From Dugong dugon (lineage: Eukaryota; Chordata; Mammalia; Sirenia; Dugongidae): a DNA stretch of 64,000 nt. Location of the stretch: assembly GCA_030035585.1 (NCBI GenBank), contig CM057471.1, forward strand, positions 92,133,819-92,197,818, given 5' to 3'. Position 1 is the first letter of the stretch, and the number at the start of each line of letters is the position of its first letter. Of this stretch, positions 33,690 to 49,213 are shown piece after piece. The notes beneath the pieces were generated by a model. It was not told the origin of the DNA. It was given only the letters and a program-made list of their open reading frames with translations, and searched no databases. Made by a program: the position numbers and the translations under genes.

Positions 33690-33965
33690 GTAGAAAGAGC
33701 AGATGTTTTAAATCTGGGCTCCCCTGTGAAGTAACTGTGTGACCTGGGGTATGATCCAAACAGTGGCAGGGACAGTGTCAGCCCTGTTAGCCACTGGATT
33801 CACTACATGTAGCATCAAATAGTGAATCGAGGAAGTTGTTCTCCTGTAGTCCATCTCCTCAAAATGGGGCTAGTAAGGACCCAACAGCTAATTTAAGTAA
33901 AATGCCAGACACAACACATGCCACATGGAATGTGCTCAGTAAGTAACAGCTATTCATCCACCGGA
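33690..33965 (+). mobile_element. MIR-like element, diverged
   Basis: TAACTGTGTGACCTGGGGTA and GGAATGTGCTCAGTAAGTAA followed by CAGCTATT match the MIR core and 3' end. The middle is expanded or foreign. Confidence 0.5.
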
Positions 33966-33968
33966 GTG

Positions 33969-34205
33969 AGTCCCTGCGTCCACTGTTGGTCTGAATTCTG
34001 AGACAAGCCACAGTTCTAGGTGGTGCAAGTGGTTAATGCGCTCAGCTGCTAACCAAAAGGCTGGTGGCTCAAGTCTACCCAGAGACACCTCAGAAAAAAG
34101 GCCTGGAGATCTACTTCTGAAAAAACAGTCACTGAAAATCCTAAAAACACAGTTCTACACTGATACACATGGGGTTGCCACGAGTCAGGATGAATGACAA
34201 TTTAT
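33969..34205 (+). mobile_element. AfroSINE with unusual 5' junction
   Basis: The body runs from AGGTGGTGCAAGTGGTTAAT to GCCACGAGTCAGGATGAATG. About 41 bases upstream stands GAGTCCCTG, the usual first bases of the SINE. The head therefore looks split by an insert that contains 33981-34007, itself similar to 37685-37711. Confidence 0.7.
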
Positions 34206-34452
34206 TTTTATTTTTAAACACATCCATGCATTCTATGAATCAATATTTGACCACCTGCAGTGTACAAGAATAGTGTCAACAGGAACTTCAGTCCTTTTTA
34301 TCCTCACGGCAGAGTCTGGGACTCTGGGTGCCACTAAATATTCCTCCTCCTGGTCAGTCCATAAAGATCTCTGCCACCTGTGCCCCGTTCTTAGAAATTC
34401 CCACCTGCCCCTCTTCAGAGTGACAACTAACTATACTCCCATCCTCACCCTA

Positions 34453-36475
<2,023 letters not shown>

Positions 36476-37463
36476 TTAGTTTTGGACTCCGTGTGTGTGT
36501 GTCATCTCTTTGGCGTCCGCCGACACGCAAGATCAAACTAACCTTCCCCCTGAGGAGGCTGTGAAGCAGCACCTGCAGATTTTCTTTTTCTTTTTTCATG
36601 ATCCAGGCACTAAAGACATGGAACGCCATCTTAGGTTACTACACAGAAGTTAAATACGTTCCTATGCTGTTCTTACAAATCCGTCTGGAAGGTATAATTC
36701 CTCCTAGGTCTGTAAACATGTTTAATAGAAGGTGGGGGCGGGGGGGGACAAATATACAAAATCCCAAATGTACTCCTTAAAGATAAACCCCTACATTCCA
36801 ACTGTGAAAAAGAAGTGGCTAGGTTACAAGCATGAGACTCCAGAATGCCTCCCAGGTTCGTGAGTAAGTCAACACAGCGGTGCCCTTCCTGCCAACAGCA
36901 CATGAGCTCACATGTTTCCTCCACCTTGCTGGCTGCAGTAGAAAGAGCCTGACATTAGAAAACCTGAACTCCCAGAGACAAGGGCCATCCCAGCCCCCTG
37001 CCCGCAGGGGTTTTGAGCAGAGACAAAGCTAATTGCTGAGGCAGACCCATGGCACCTTAGCAAGTCCCTGCTCGAAGCTGAGTGTAAGGTTGTTTTCTTA
37101 AAAGGAAACCTCATGCTTTATTCAAAAACCTTCGCCAAAAACAATCCACCAACAGAGATTGTTGAGCTCAAGCACTGAAAAGCCTATAAGCATGTGGGAC
37201 AGTCCGTGTGAGCATCGCAGGGCGGGCAGCTTGTGGAGAATGCTGGCAACTGTCCTTCAGGTTCGGCTTTGCAGGCTGCAGAGGAGCTGGCAGGAAAGTG
37301 ACGAGAACAGATGAGATGTCTGGACCCCATCCTCACTTTCAACACTGTGAAGAAGGCCTTTCTTTCTCTTATCTCCCCTCCACCCCCCATACCTTATTAT
37401 TACCACAGAGCTCCAAACTTTTAAGCTGAGCTTGGAATTTAAGAACAGTGTAAGAGAAGAAAG

Positions 37464-37668
37464 GAGTCCCTGGGTGGTGCACATGGTTAACGCACTTGGC
37501 TGTCAACCGAAAGATTAGTGGTTCAAGTCCACCCACAGGTGCCTTGGAAGAAAGGCTTGATGAATTATTTCCAAAATATCAGCCGCTGAAAACCATACGG
37601 AGCACAGTTGTACTCTGATACACATGGGGTCCCCATGAATCAGTGTCAACTTGACAGCAACTGGTTAA
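37464..37668 (+). mobile_element. AfroSINE copy, long form
   Basis: It begins GAGTCCCTGGGTGGTGCACA, has B box GGTTCAAGTCC and ends TTGACAGCAACTGG. It is antisense to TLE1. Confidence 0.92.
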
Positions 37669-38344
37669 GGGAAAAGAAAAATGTCACTGTTGCCCTGAAT
37701 TCTGAGACAAGATGTGAACATCACTTCAGATAGCTTTCCTTCTCAAGCTATTCGAAAGTTCACACCTCAGGATCCCATTCTAGTCCCTTCCCCACACACA
37801 TCCCAACTCTCCTCCTTCACGGCCTCCATGTGGGGTTACCTCAGTTGTTCCCAGCTGGCCTCCAAGACGTCCTCTCAGGCCCATCCAGGCCCAGAGCAGT
37901 TTGTTTTGCCTTTTGAAAACACCACTTTTCTCTCTCCCAAACTTCTCTTGAAATCCAGTGACCTCCTCTTCACTTTACCCTCTGACTTCTTTTTACCTCA
38001 ATACCTCAATAAATGCTTTCACTTCTTGACTAAAAATGCCTTTCTCTGCTGACTTACACAGCTGGATAGGTGCTCCTTCATCCCTCTGCCCTGTGCCCAC
38101 ACATCTCAGCCTTACTCTCTGGCTCCCAAAAGGCAGATCTTACGACTGTTCAGAATGTGCTGGGTCACGGTAGATACAAAGATATTCCTCAGACTCGGCA
38201 CTGCCCCCTCTTACAGAGTAGCCACCAGCCACATGTGGCTCTTGGGCACTTGAAATGCAGTTAGTCCAAATAGAGAAAGTTTTGTAAAGTGCAACCCCAT
38301 TATGTCCAAAAAGTATTCATTTACTCCATGGGAACTGGCATAGG

Positions 38345-38530
38345 GTGGGAGTTCAGACAGCCGAATGCCTGTGCTCCCACCTCAACTCCGTCACCTGTGC
38401 CTGTGCAACACGGGGCAGGTGAATGGAACCTTTTTGTGCCTCACTTTCTCCATCTGTAAAATGGTGTAACAGCCATACAGATGTAATGAGAATTAATGAA
38501 TTAACATTTAAAAAGCACTTTGAATTAATA
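38345..38530 (+). mobile_element. MIR fragment
   Basis: GCCTCACTTTCTCCATCTGT and AAAATGGTGTAACAG followed by TTTAAAAAGCACTTTGA fit the MIR core and 3' part. Confidence 0.65.
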
Positions 38531-38560
38531 TTTCAAAAGTGCTACTTATCAAGTTTATTC

Positions 38561-38605
38561 AAAAAGAGAAGAAAAAACAAGAATTTGCTAGGTTATAGGT
38601 GGAAG
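38561..38605 (+). other. Likely source segment of a SINE-linked filler
   Basis: These 45 bases (AAAAAGAGAAGAAAAAACAA, then GAATTTGCTAGGTTATAGGT and GGAAG) recur at 40194-40239 at 43 of 46 aligned positions. There the segment lies between an AfroSINE head and its target-site duplication. No SINE is attached at this site. Confidence 0.7.
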
Positions 38606-38814
38606 GAAGGGGCACTCTGCTCTGGCTGCCCCAGTTCATTTGCTTGCTCTGAGCTGCACAAGAAATGGTAAGAGAAAAACGACTGCCACCTGGTCACCCA
38701 TTCACAGGGCTAGAGCCTGGCTTGGTGACACTGACTGAATTTCTACAGAGGAGGACTGAACGGAGTGTGCTGCCGTGTTGACTTCTACAGTCCCTCCTCT
38801 TTGGCACGTGGACT

Positions 38815-39003
38815 CAAAGGCGTTAGCAAACCATAAACCAAACCCGTTGCCGTCGAGTCAATTCTGACTCATACCAACCCTACAGGACAGAGTAGAATTG
38901 TCCCATTGAGCTTCCAAGAAGCGGCTGGTGGATTCGAACTGCTGACCTTTCGGCTAGCAGCCGTAGCTCTTAACCAGAGCCATCAGGGCTCCAAAGGCAT
39001 TAG
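38815..39003 (-). mobile_element. AfroSINE with 12-bp target duplication
   Basis: CAAAGGCGTTAG (38815-38826) and CAAAGGCATTAG (38992-39003) bracket a short-form antisense copy. Its tail (CCGTTGCCGTCGAGTCAATT) is close to consensus, suggesting a younger insertion. It is head-to-head with the next SINE. Confidence 0.92.
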
Positions 39004-39010
39004 AGGGCCT

Positions 39011-39240
39011 GCCAAATAAGCTAGAGTCCCTGGGTGGTACAAACAGTTAACGCGTTTGGCTGACGACCTAGAGTGTGGCAGTACAAGTTCACCCGGGGCA
39101 CCTCGGAAGGAAGGCCTGGTGATCTGCTTCCAAAAAAATCAGCCACTGAAAACCCTATGGAGCACAGTTCTACTCTGACACGTATGGGTCACCTTGAATC
39201 AGAATAGACTTGACGGCAGCTGATTTGGGCCAAATAAGCT
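39011..39240 (+). mobile_element. AfroSINE with 12-bp target duplication
   Basis: A perfect duplication GCCAAATAAGCT (39011-39022 and 39229-39240) brackets a long-form sense copy at 39023-39228. The head reads GAGTCCCTGGGTGGTACAAA. Confidence 0.94.
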
Positions 39241-39758
39241 GTGGCCCTAAAACTTGTACCCTCAACAAAGATTGTTTCCAAGTGAGCATATGAGGATGAA
39301 ATGTGAATAAAAAGGGAAACACATGCTGATTTTACCTTTGCCCTTTAATTGGTGCTTACTTTTTAAAAGGCTTTTTGTTAGCATCTCGGGGGTAGGCAGT
39401 AACTTTTGACAGGGGCGTGAGGTGGCAGGAGCCGAGGAGAGACAGGAAGGTAGAAGAGCCACAGCAGTCGCTAAGGTGAGGAGGGCCATTCCCGGGAAGC
39501 CAAGCAGAGCCCTGCTCGCCCCTGGGTGTAATGATCCCTGGGCAGGTCGTATTTAGTTACTGACAAATGCCAATACTTTAAAAGCATTTGTGGGTGAAAT
39601 TTGTGGAAACTTCTCTTCAAACATCCTTTTGTTGATTTTCTGTTATCCTTTATCAGTGGGCTCCCATTTGCATAAACAAGGTTCTTGCCAAAGTCAAAAG
39701 TATCTAGTACTGAGGACCTTTCATACTACCGTGTAATCCAGGTCATGCCATCCGTTGG

Positions 39759-40155
39759 CAAAAGCAGAGATTTTTTTTTCCCCATTTTTTTTATTGCACT
39801 TTAAATGAAGGTTTACAGAATGAATAGTTTCTCAGTAAACAGTTAGTATACATATTGTTTTATGACAATGGTTAACAACCCCACAACATGTCAACACTCT
39901 CCCTCCTTGACATTGGGTTCCCTATTACCAGCCTTCCTGTCCCCTCCTGCCTTCTAGTCCTTGTCCCTGGGCTGGTCTTTAGTCTTTTTTTTTTTTTTTT
40001 AAACTGTACTTTAGATGAAGGTTTACAGAATAAATAGTTTCTCATTTAACAGTTAGTATACGTATTGTTTTATGACAATGATTAACAACCCCACGACATG
40101 TCAACACTGTCCCTTTTCAACCTTGGGTTCCCTATTACCAGCCAAAAGCAGAAAT
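39759..40155 (-). mobile_element. Two L1 3' ends in tandem within one target duplication
   Basis: CAAAAGCAGAGAT (39759-39771) and CAAAAGCAGAAAT (40143-40155) flank two antisense L1 3' ends. Each starts with a T-run and then ACTTTAAATGAAGGTTTACA or ACTTTAGATGAAGGTTTACA. The inner poly(T) at about 39986-40001 fits a second L1 that inserted into the tail of the first. Confidence 0.8.
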
Positions 40156-40182
40156 ATTTTTGATAAAAGTTTATTAGTCTCT

Positions 40183-40415
40183 ATATGTCAACTAAAAAGA
40201 GAAGAAAAAAACAAGAATTTGCTGGCTTATAGGTGGAAGTGGAGCCCTGGTGGCGCAGTGGTTAAGTGTTTGGCTGTTAACCAAAAGACTGGCAGTTCGA
40301 ATCCACCAGCCGCTCCTTGGAAACCCTATAGGGCAGTTCTACTCTGTCCTATAGGGTCACTATGAGTTGAAACAGACTCAACACAATGAGTTTTTTTTTT
40401 AATATGTCAACTAAA
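40183..40415 (+). mobile_element. Composite AfroSINE with foreign 5' filler and 14-bp target duplication
   Basis: ATATGTCAACTAAA at 40183-40196 and 40402-40415 is a perfect target duplication. Between the copies lie 43 foreign bases (40197-40239) and then an AfroSINE from about 40240. The SINE has an intact A-box region (TGGCGCAGTGG) and B box (GTTCGAATCC). It ends near a run of ten T, which could act as a polymerase III terminator. The foreign bases match 38561-38605. The copy looks young and near consensus. Confidence 0.85.
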
Positions 40416-40427
40416 GATGGGAGCATT

Positions 40428-40634
40428 ACCAGTTGCTGTAGAGTCAATTCTGACTCATGGTGACCTCACGTGTGTCAGAGTAGAACTATGATCCACAAGG
40501 TTTTCAATGGCTGATTTTTCAGGGATAGAGTGGATGCCAGGCCTTTCTTCTGAGGTGCCTCTGGGAGGACTTGAACCTCCAACCTTTCAGTCAGCAAATG
40601 AGTGCATTTACGATTTACATCATCCAGGGACTCC
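40428..40634 (-). mobile_element. AfroSINE copy, long form
   Basis: This antisense copy runs from CCAGTTGCTGTAGAGTCAAT to a head ending CATCCAGGGACTCC. It is tail-to-tail with the composite SINE and in sense with TLE1. Confidence 0.9.
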
Positions 40635-40914
40635 AGTAAGGAGGTAAAAATTCTTGATGACAGTCTTAGAGTTCCACAGCGTCAACGTGTGCTGCAGCAC
40701 ACCAAGACTCAAGGGGAGGGACACAGTTTTGTCTTTGCGAGTGCATACATGTACACGCGCACACAGGCACACATGCCCTACTCCAGGACTTAGCTCCAAG
40801 CCTCGTAAGTAGTGTGTGGGCAGAGATCCTAGGACAAGTCAGAGAGAAGCAAAAGTGGCTCAGCTACACAAGGAGAGCCTCCCCCTCCTGCCCTTAGAAA
40901 GCAGTATTCGCTCA

Positions 40915-43172
<2,258 letters not shown>

Positions 43173-43654
43173 TCAGAGAGAAGAGGGGACAATGGAAAAA
43201 GGAAGACAGGAGAGAAGACAGAAAAGCCATTTATCATAAAGGAATCTGCCGTTAACTCAGTACTGCTCTGAGAAACACCAAGAAAATAAGAGATTTTCAA
43301 TTTCATTTGTTATGATTTCCTTCTGAAATCAGCACAAGTTGGAGTATTTACTGATAGAACAAAGTGAAAATAAATAAATGCAGAAATCCTGGGTTGGGGG
43401 TACCAATGGGCACATATAGTGATCCGTATTTTGCTACATTAGGGTTTTAAAATTGTGCTTATCCATTCCATAAAGCAATTCTCAAATCTCATTATAAAAC
43501 ACTAAATGTGTTTCCAAATTAATATAAAATACCTCTTCCCTTGTACCTTATATAGTTGTATGATCTTACTACAATTTGAAATTACTACTTCCAATGCTTA
43601 AGATTAAGTCCCTAAGAACACATAATAATTACACACAGTAAATAGCGCATTTCA

Positions 43655-43675
43655 ACACACACACACACACACACA
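43655..43675. repeat. (CA)n microsatellite
   Basis: About ten consecutive CA units precede an A-rich stretch. Confidence 0.95.
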
Positions 43676-44479
43676 AAACAAAAGCAGCTTTCTAAACATA
43701 ACATTTCAAGGCATGGATCTAAAGTCCCTTTTGCATAATCAAGAGAAAATAAGAAGTTTCTGTGACATCAAATGGCTTTGTGACAGAGATTTTAGGTTTC
43801 TTCCTCAACAATCAACCTTACCTCGGTCACAGAATCCCAACTCTATCTATGGCAACAAAGCTCCCAGTTAAAAAATTACTTTTTCCAGTTCCCCATTAGC
43901 CAAGTATGCCCATGAGATATAGCCAGAAACCACTGGATGGCATTTTATAGAAATTCCTAACTTAAAAGGAAGGGGGAAGTATTCTCTTTTTCTCTTGCTC
44001 TTTCCTGTTGATTGATGACTGGTGTTCCAGCAGCCATTTTGGACAAGATGAACTGAATATGGAAACCAACCACTGAGGAAGGCAGACCAAAAAGACAGCA
44101 TACAGAGGCCCTGGTAATACAGCAGAACTCTAATACCCGCTCTGCGTTGCCAATAGCTAGTATCTTTTATGGCTGAGAGAAATAAATTTCTATTTAAGCA
44201 ACTGTTTTTCCTATGCTAAATACAATCAAACCCAATCCTCACTGTACATACTTTTTTCCCGTATCAAAATCTTGAAGCATATTTTTTTCTTCCAATGATC
44301 TAGTTATTTCAACTCTACACACTAATGTATTATGAACATTATAAAACATACACGAAGAAAAGACATTTTAAAAGATGGAAGAAACAGAAGTGCTAATGTA
44401 ATCACATCACATCCCAACTGATGGAATCATGCACAGTCTACCGTGAAGACCACCACTGGCCTTTCTAGCCATGGTCTTG

Positions 44480-44795
44480 TAACTCCCACTCAGGTAACTG
44501 GGTGGGACTGAATGACAGGGTAACTGTGGACCACTAACGGGACTGGTCAGTTTTACCATCCTGCTGGACTTGAAATGAGCCACCCCCGAGGTGGGAAAGA
44601 GAAGAGCCTACCAACACCAAGGCAGGAGAGACCAGGCAAAGACGACACAGTGGGCTTCCTGGCCTACCGAGCAAGAAAGCTTAGTGTCTGTGGGCAGAGA
44701 CTGAGGGCCAAGGAGAAGCCTATGCCTGAACCACGAATTTGGGACTTGCCAGCCTCCACAACTATGTGAGCCATTTCCTTAATATGGTTTGTGAG
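44480..44795 (+). mobile_element. Possible LTR fragment
   Basis: Its last part (TTGGGACTTGCCAGCCTCCA, then TGTGAGCCATTTCCTTAATA) resembles 58207-58262 in the LTR at 57893. The rest is unassigned. No clear ends or duplication were found. Confidence 0.4.
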
Positions 44796-45520
44796 TTCTA
44801 TGAGACGTTGCAGCGAATTAGGGAACCCAAAGACGGAAGAGAGAGTACAAAGGCAAGAGGGAACAGTTGATGTTAGAGATGATGGAGTGGTATGGCAGCT
44901 TGAAAGAGTTGGACGTCTGGGACATCTTTAACTTCCGCCTCATAGTAACCAGCTTTGTGCTGATCCTTATAAAGGAAATTATTTGTTTACTTCCTTAGCT
45001 TGGAAATAAAATAGAGGCTAAGATTTTTCCTTCCATAAAAGCAAAACATCAAATATGTCAAGATTTTTAAAATAAATTCCCCTCATCCCAACCAGAAGAA
45101 ACAATATTAGATGTCTTACTATCTCCTGGAAAATTGGTTCCAACAACAACTATTTGGCCCAAATCCTTTATGTTACTCTTAATTTGAATAATTGGGCACA
45201 TGTAATGGGAACCACAGAGAATGTCCTGGGAAAAAGATATGCATATAAAACAAGCACAGCTCAAGGCTCTCACGTCACCAACCACTACATCTCATATGTT
45301 TTATACAACGGGATGCTTTGGTGTCCTCAGTAAAGTGTCAAGTCCATGTGGCATTTCAATAAATGCACATTATTAGTTGAATAGGGGCCTATACTACTTA
45401 TTATGAAATATTTGGAGTTGGATTCATTTTATTGCCCTTGAGGAGGAGACCACAAGAACTGCAGGTGTTTTAAGTCTATTCAAGTCCAAGGAGAATTCCT
45501 CTACAAGAGCAAGTTATGTG

Positions 45521-45808
45521 GGGCAGTGGTAGTTCAGTGGTAGAATTCTCATGTTCCACGTTGAAAGACCTGGTTCAATTCCTGGCCAATGCACGTAAAA
45601 CGCAGCCACCATCTGTTAGTGGAAGCTTTCATGCTGCTATGATGCTGAACAGGCTTCAGCAAAGCTTCCAGACTAAGACAGACTAGGAAGGAAGACCTAG
45701 TTAACTACTTTCAAAATACCAGCTGATGAAAGTCCTATGATCACAAAGGTCCAATCCCACAGCGCATGGGATCACCGTGAGTCGGGGCCAACTCAATGGC
45801 AGTTAAAA
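45521..45808 (+). mobile_element. SINE with tRNA-Gly-like head
   Basis: The head reads GTGGTAGTTCAGTGGTAGAA, then GGTTCAATTCCTGGCCAATG. The body has CTTCCAGACTAAGACAGACT and the tail has GTGAGTCGGGGCCAACTCAA. Confidence 0.88.
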
Positions 45809-46679
45809 ACAAACAAGTTATGTGACCCTGCTATCAGGAATCATGATTTGGACCCTAAAACAACAAATGACTATCCATGCAAAGCTGGAGAAATGTCGAG
45901 TTTTCACAAAATAAAAACAAGAGTTAAACACAGTTTATAAGAACAATGGTTAAGGCAGTGAGGGAACTTCTCTGTGTGAGGAAGGAGAAAGGGCACGCAG
46001 GAAGGCTAGTTTCTCTTTGCCATAAATCAAGGGGTGCACCTCCAGATAGTCTAAGTTTCCATCAAGTGCCCTTTTAATGATTCCAGACTTTCAGGGGAAG
46101 GAAACTTTATTTTGCTTCAGTTGGCACCCTGCTTATTATAGGGTTAAATGTTCCAGATTAAAACAGACCCACAGAGCACAGGGAGACGTGCACATGTGTC
46201 TCTGGAACAACCCCTTCTCCTGCAGGTGTCCTAGTCTTTAAACCACACAGGAGGAATGTGATAATCACACCAAGGCAATTTAAAATTGAACCACAGTGCA
46301 GCCAACTGCTGCCAGAAGCTGTGAACACTGGTCCATCCCATGGGAAACCCACAGGGATGCTAACACAGCAGACACAGGGGGCCTTGGAGGAGGCTGGTCG
46401 ACCCTCATGCAGGAGGCCTAATCACATGAACTAAAGGCATTCCAGCCAGGACAGCACAAAGAGCTGATGGGTCTCAAAGAATGATCACCTGGAAGGAGAA
46501 ACCAGAGGAACAAGCAAGACAGCTTTGAACCAACCAGTTATTCACCTACAGGAATGACACGGTACTTCTCTAGAAAAGGCCACATTGACGGCTCATCACA
46601 ACGATATTAAAAATACTCTAGAAGGAAACTTACCTTCTCAATTGATTGAGGGAGTAAAAGTAAAACAAACCAGGAATGG

Positions 46680-47005
46680 GTTTGCAAACAGAGAGTGAGT
46701 GTTTATGACTATATCTCAAGGCCGAATTCAGAAAGAGGGCAGAGACAAAAGAGGATATATGGTATGATTCCGTTTACAGAAGTTCAAAATCAGGCAAAAT
46801 TAATCTATGGCGTTAAAAATCAAGGTAGTGGCTACCCTCAGAGATGGGAAGGGCACAGGAGGGTCTCCTGGGGTGATGGTGCTGCTGTGTTCCCTGATCC
46901 AGGAGCAGCTATACGGGTGTGTGCGCTTGGTGATGTCACTAAGCTATACACATATGATTATGCCCTTTTCTCCATGTATATTATATCTCAATTTAAAAAG
47001 TTTAG
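46680..47005 (+). mobile_element. Old L1 3' end
   Basis: GGTATGATTCCGTTTACAGA, GGTAGTGGCTACCCTCAGAG and TTATATCTCAATTTAAAAAG follow L1M 3' order. The 118-residue plus ORF at 46695-47051 lies inside it and is not a gene. Confidence 0.75.
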
Positions 47006-47084
47006 ATTTGTTTATTTATTCAAAAGAGCACCTATCCGATTAACACGTTAGATCAAGTCGGGAGAGCCCAGACTTTGCTGTTAA

Positions 47085-47305
47085 TGCACCTTAGGTTTGG
47101 AGTCCTGGCTCACCAGCCTCACTAACTGGTGTAAGGACCTACATCCTATAATGTGTCCACTTCCTGATCCATAAGACAGAAATAATAATAGTAAAATATA
47201 AAGGTCACAGGGGTGGCTGTAAGGATTAAGAGAGAATAGCAAAGCACTTAACACAGAGTACTTGGCACCTGTGGTGCGTCCTCAGGAAATGATGGTATCC
47301 TTATT
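47085..47305 (+). mobile_element. MIR element
   Basis: TTTGGAGTCCTGGCTCACCA, AAGGATTAAGAGAGAATAGC and TACTTGGCACCTGTGGTGCG match MIR body and tail. Confidence 0.65.
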
Positions 47306-47445
47306 AAACAACCATGGATTTTTTTAAGAGGGAAAGTGAGAAATAGAAGGAATCAAGGGCCCTTATCTCAACCACCGGATAGAAATGTGAGGGTCAGGCG
47401 ATACAGAGAGGAAGGAAGAAGCAAGGTGGGAATCAGAAAAGCACA

Positions 47446-47654
47446 AGGACAATGGCTTTCTAGTTGCCACTGAGTTACTCTGATGCCTGGGGACCCCATG
47501 TGTGTCAGAGCACAACTGTGCTCCATAGGGTTTTCACACATAGACTGCCAGGCCTTTCTTCCGAGGCACCTCTGGGTGGGCTTGAACCTCTAACCTTTTG
47601 TTAGCAGCTGAGCACGTTAACTGTCTGCACCACCCAGGAACTCCCAGGACAATG
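47446..47654 (-). mobile_element. AfroSINE with short target duplication
   Basis: AGGACAATG at 47446-47454 and 47646-47654 flanks a long-form antisense copy (GGCCTTTCTTCCGAGGCACC in its middle segment). Confidence 0.88.
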
Positions 47655-48379
47655 ACTGAGAAAAATCATAAAAACGCATAAATCATAAAAGGTGAAAGTG
47701 GGAGGCATGGCACTTGGCAAAGGCTCTCCCCAAGAGGAGAGCAGGACATTTGGACAGGACTGTGGCAAACTGCAGGGTGAAAAGCTCCAGTTCCTGGACC
47801 CCTCATTTGAGGACCACCCATCTTGTGCACCTCATCTGCACAGCCTCAGGGAACTGAGCCCAGCCCCACCCAGCTTCTGAATCAAGCGACTATAGGTTGG
47901 GATGGCATCTAATTCTGAAATGGGGTTGTCGAATTTAAAAGAATAAAGGCCACTAAACTTCACAGCTTTAGAATGAAATCAAAACTAGTTAGGGGCAAGG
48001 GACTTTTCATTTATTGGGCACACAGCAGAAGGTGCAGGAACTAAAAGAGAAGAGTCCCCGCTGGGATTTCTCACGGTGGCCTGAACTGGAAACAAGACTG
48101 CGTTCCAGGGAAGCAGTTTATTCTTTTCGTAGCAGACTGGTTACTGTTAATAAAACTGTGCTGTGTTCTGTGGCCAAAGGAAAACAGGTGTTTACAGAGT
48201 TGCTGGTTTGCTGGAAATAGATAGAACCACAGTGACCGAATCAAGTAAACAGTAATGAAGAACCACAGACCCCAGGGATAATGGTGCGGCGAGAACCTGG
48301 TGGCAGAGGACGTGGACCTCCTGATGTGAAATGTCCTGCTGTATTAACAGATATCAAAAATCTGGTCATGTCAAAAGCC

Positions 48380-48830
48380 GTCACTCACTCTCCAAGCTAC
48401 TTTAGGGCACACTGGGCCCTACACAATTTAGCACCAATAATCCTCATTTCATGTGACTGTCCTGTATCCTCAACTCCCGGCCACATGGGACAACAGGCCA
48501 GTCTCCTAAAATATCCCATGATGTCACATCTGAGTGCTGCAGAAACTGCTCCCTCCCCTGTGCCTAGAATAGCACCACCTCCCTCCTAAGTGTATTTCAC
48601 TCTACCCTCCCTCAACCAACCACAACCCCCTCAGGCAGGATGACTCTTCTCCAGGTTCCAAGCTCTTCATGTAAATCTCTACTATAGTGCTTATCACACT
48701 GTCCACTATTACATGTGGTTACATGTCTGTCTTTCCCATTACACAGCTCTTTAGGGACAGGTGGGATGACATCACCAGCCAGCACACTCCCTAGTACACA
48801 GGTGGAGCTCAATAAATGAATCGAAACACC
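48380..48830 (+). mobile_element. L2 3' region
   Basis: TTAGGGACAGGTGGGATGAC, CTAGTACACAGGTGGAGCTC and AATAAATGAATCGAA are the L2 3' end. Upstream text to about 48380 (CTGCTCCCTCCCCTGTGCCT) fits the same element. Confidence 0.7.
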
Positions 48831-48866
48831 ACAAGCTGTTTACTGCTACCTAATCACTCGTAAGAG

Positions 48867-49192
48867 GGCATTGGGGGTTCAGTGGTAGAACTCTCGCCTT
48901 CCATGAAGGAGACCTAGGTTCGATTCCTGGCCAATGCACCTCATGTGCAGCCATCACCCATCTATCAGTGGAGGCTTGTGTGTTGCTATGATTCTGAATG
49001 GGTTTTAGTGGAGCTTCCAGGCAAAGATGGCCTAGAAAGAAAGGCCTGGTGATCTACTTCCAAAAATCAGCCAATGAAAACACTATGGATCACAATGGTC
49101 TGATCTGCAGACAATCATGGGGACGGCACAGGACCGGGCAGTACCTGGGGTTGCCAGGAGTTGGAGGCTGACTCAACGGCAGCTAACAACAA
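48867..49192 (+). mobile_element. SINE with well-preserved tRNA-Gly-like head
   Basis: The head at about 48867-48938 still reads like a whole tRNA: GCATTGGGGGTTCAGTGGTA, an anticodon arm with CTTCCATG, GGTTCGATTCCTGGCCAATG, and acceptor ends that pair (GCATTGG with CCAATGC). The body and RTE-like tail (GGAGGCTGACTCAACGGCAG) show that it is a SINE and not a functional tRNA gene. The loop position suggests a TCC anticodon on a Gly-type body. Confidence 0.9.
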
Positions 49193-49213
49193 TTGCTCAT
49201 GAAGACATAAAAG

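Noticed and set aside
43655-43675. CRISPR-like or regulatory repeat
   Set aside because: It is a plain CA microsatellite; no spaced repeats of CRISPR type exist in the window.
46695-47051. Plus-strand ORF of 118 residues in a TLE1 intron
   Set aside because: It is read through an old L1 3' end.
48867-48940. A functional tRNA-Gly gene
   Set aside because: The tRNA-like part passes directly into a SINE body and tail, and similar heads recur at 45521, 53433 and 56866.
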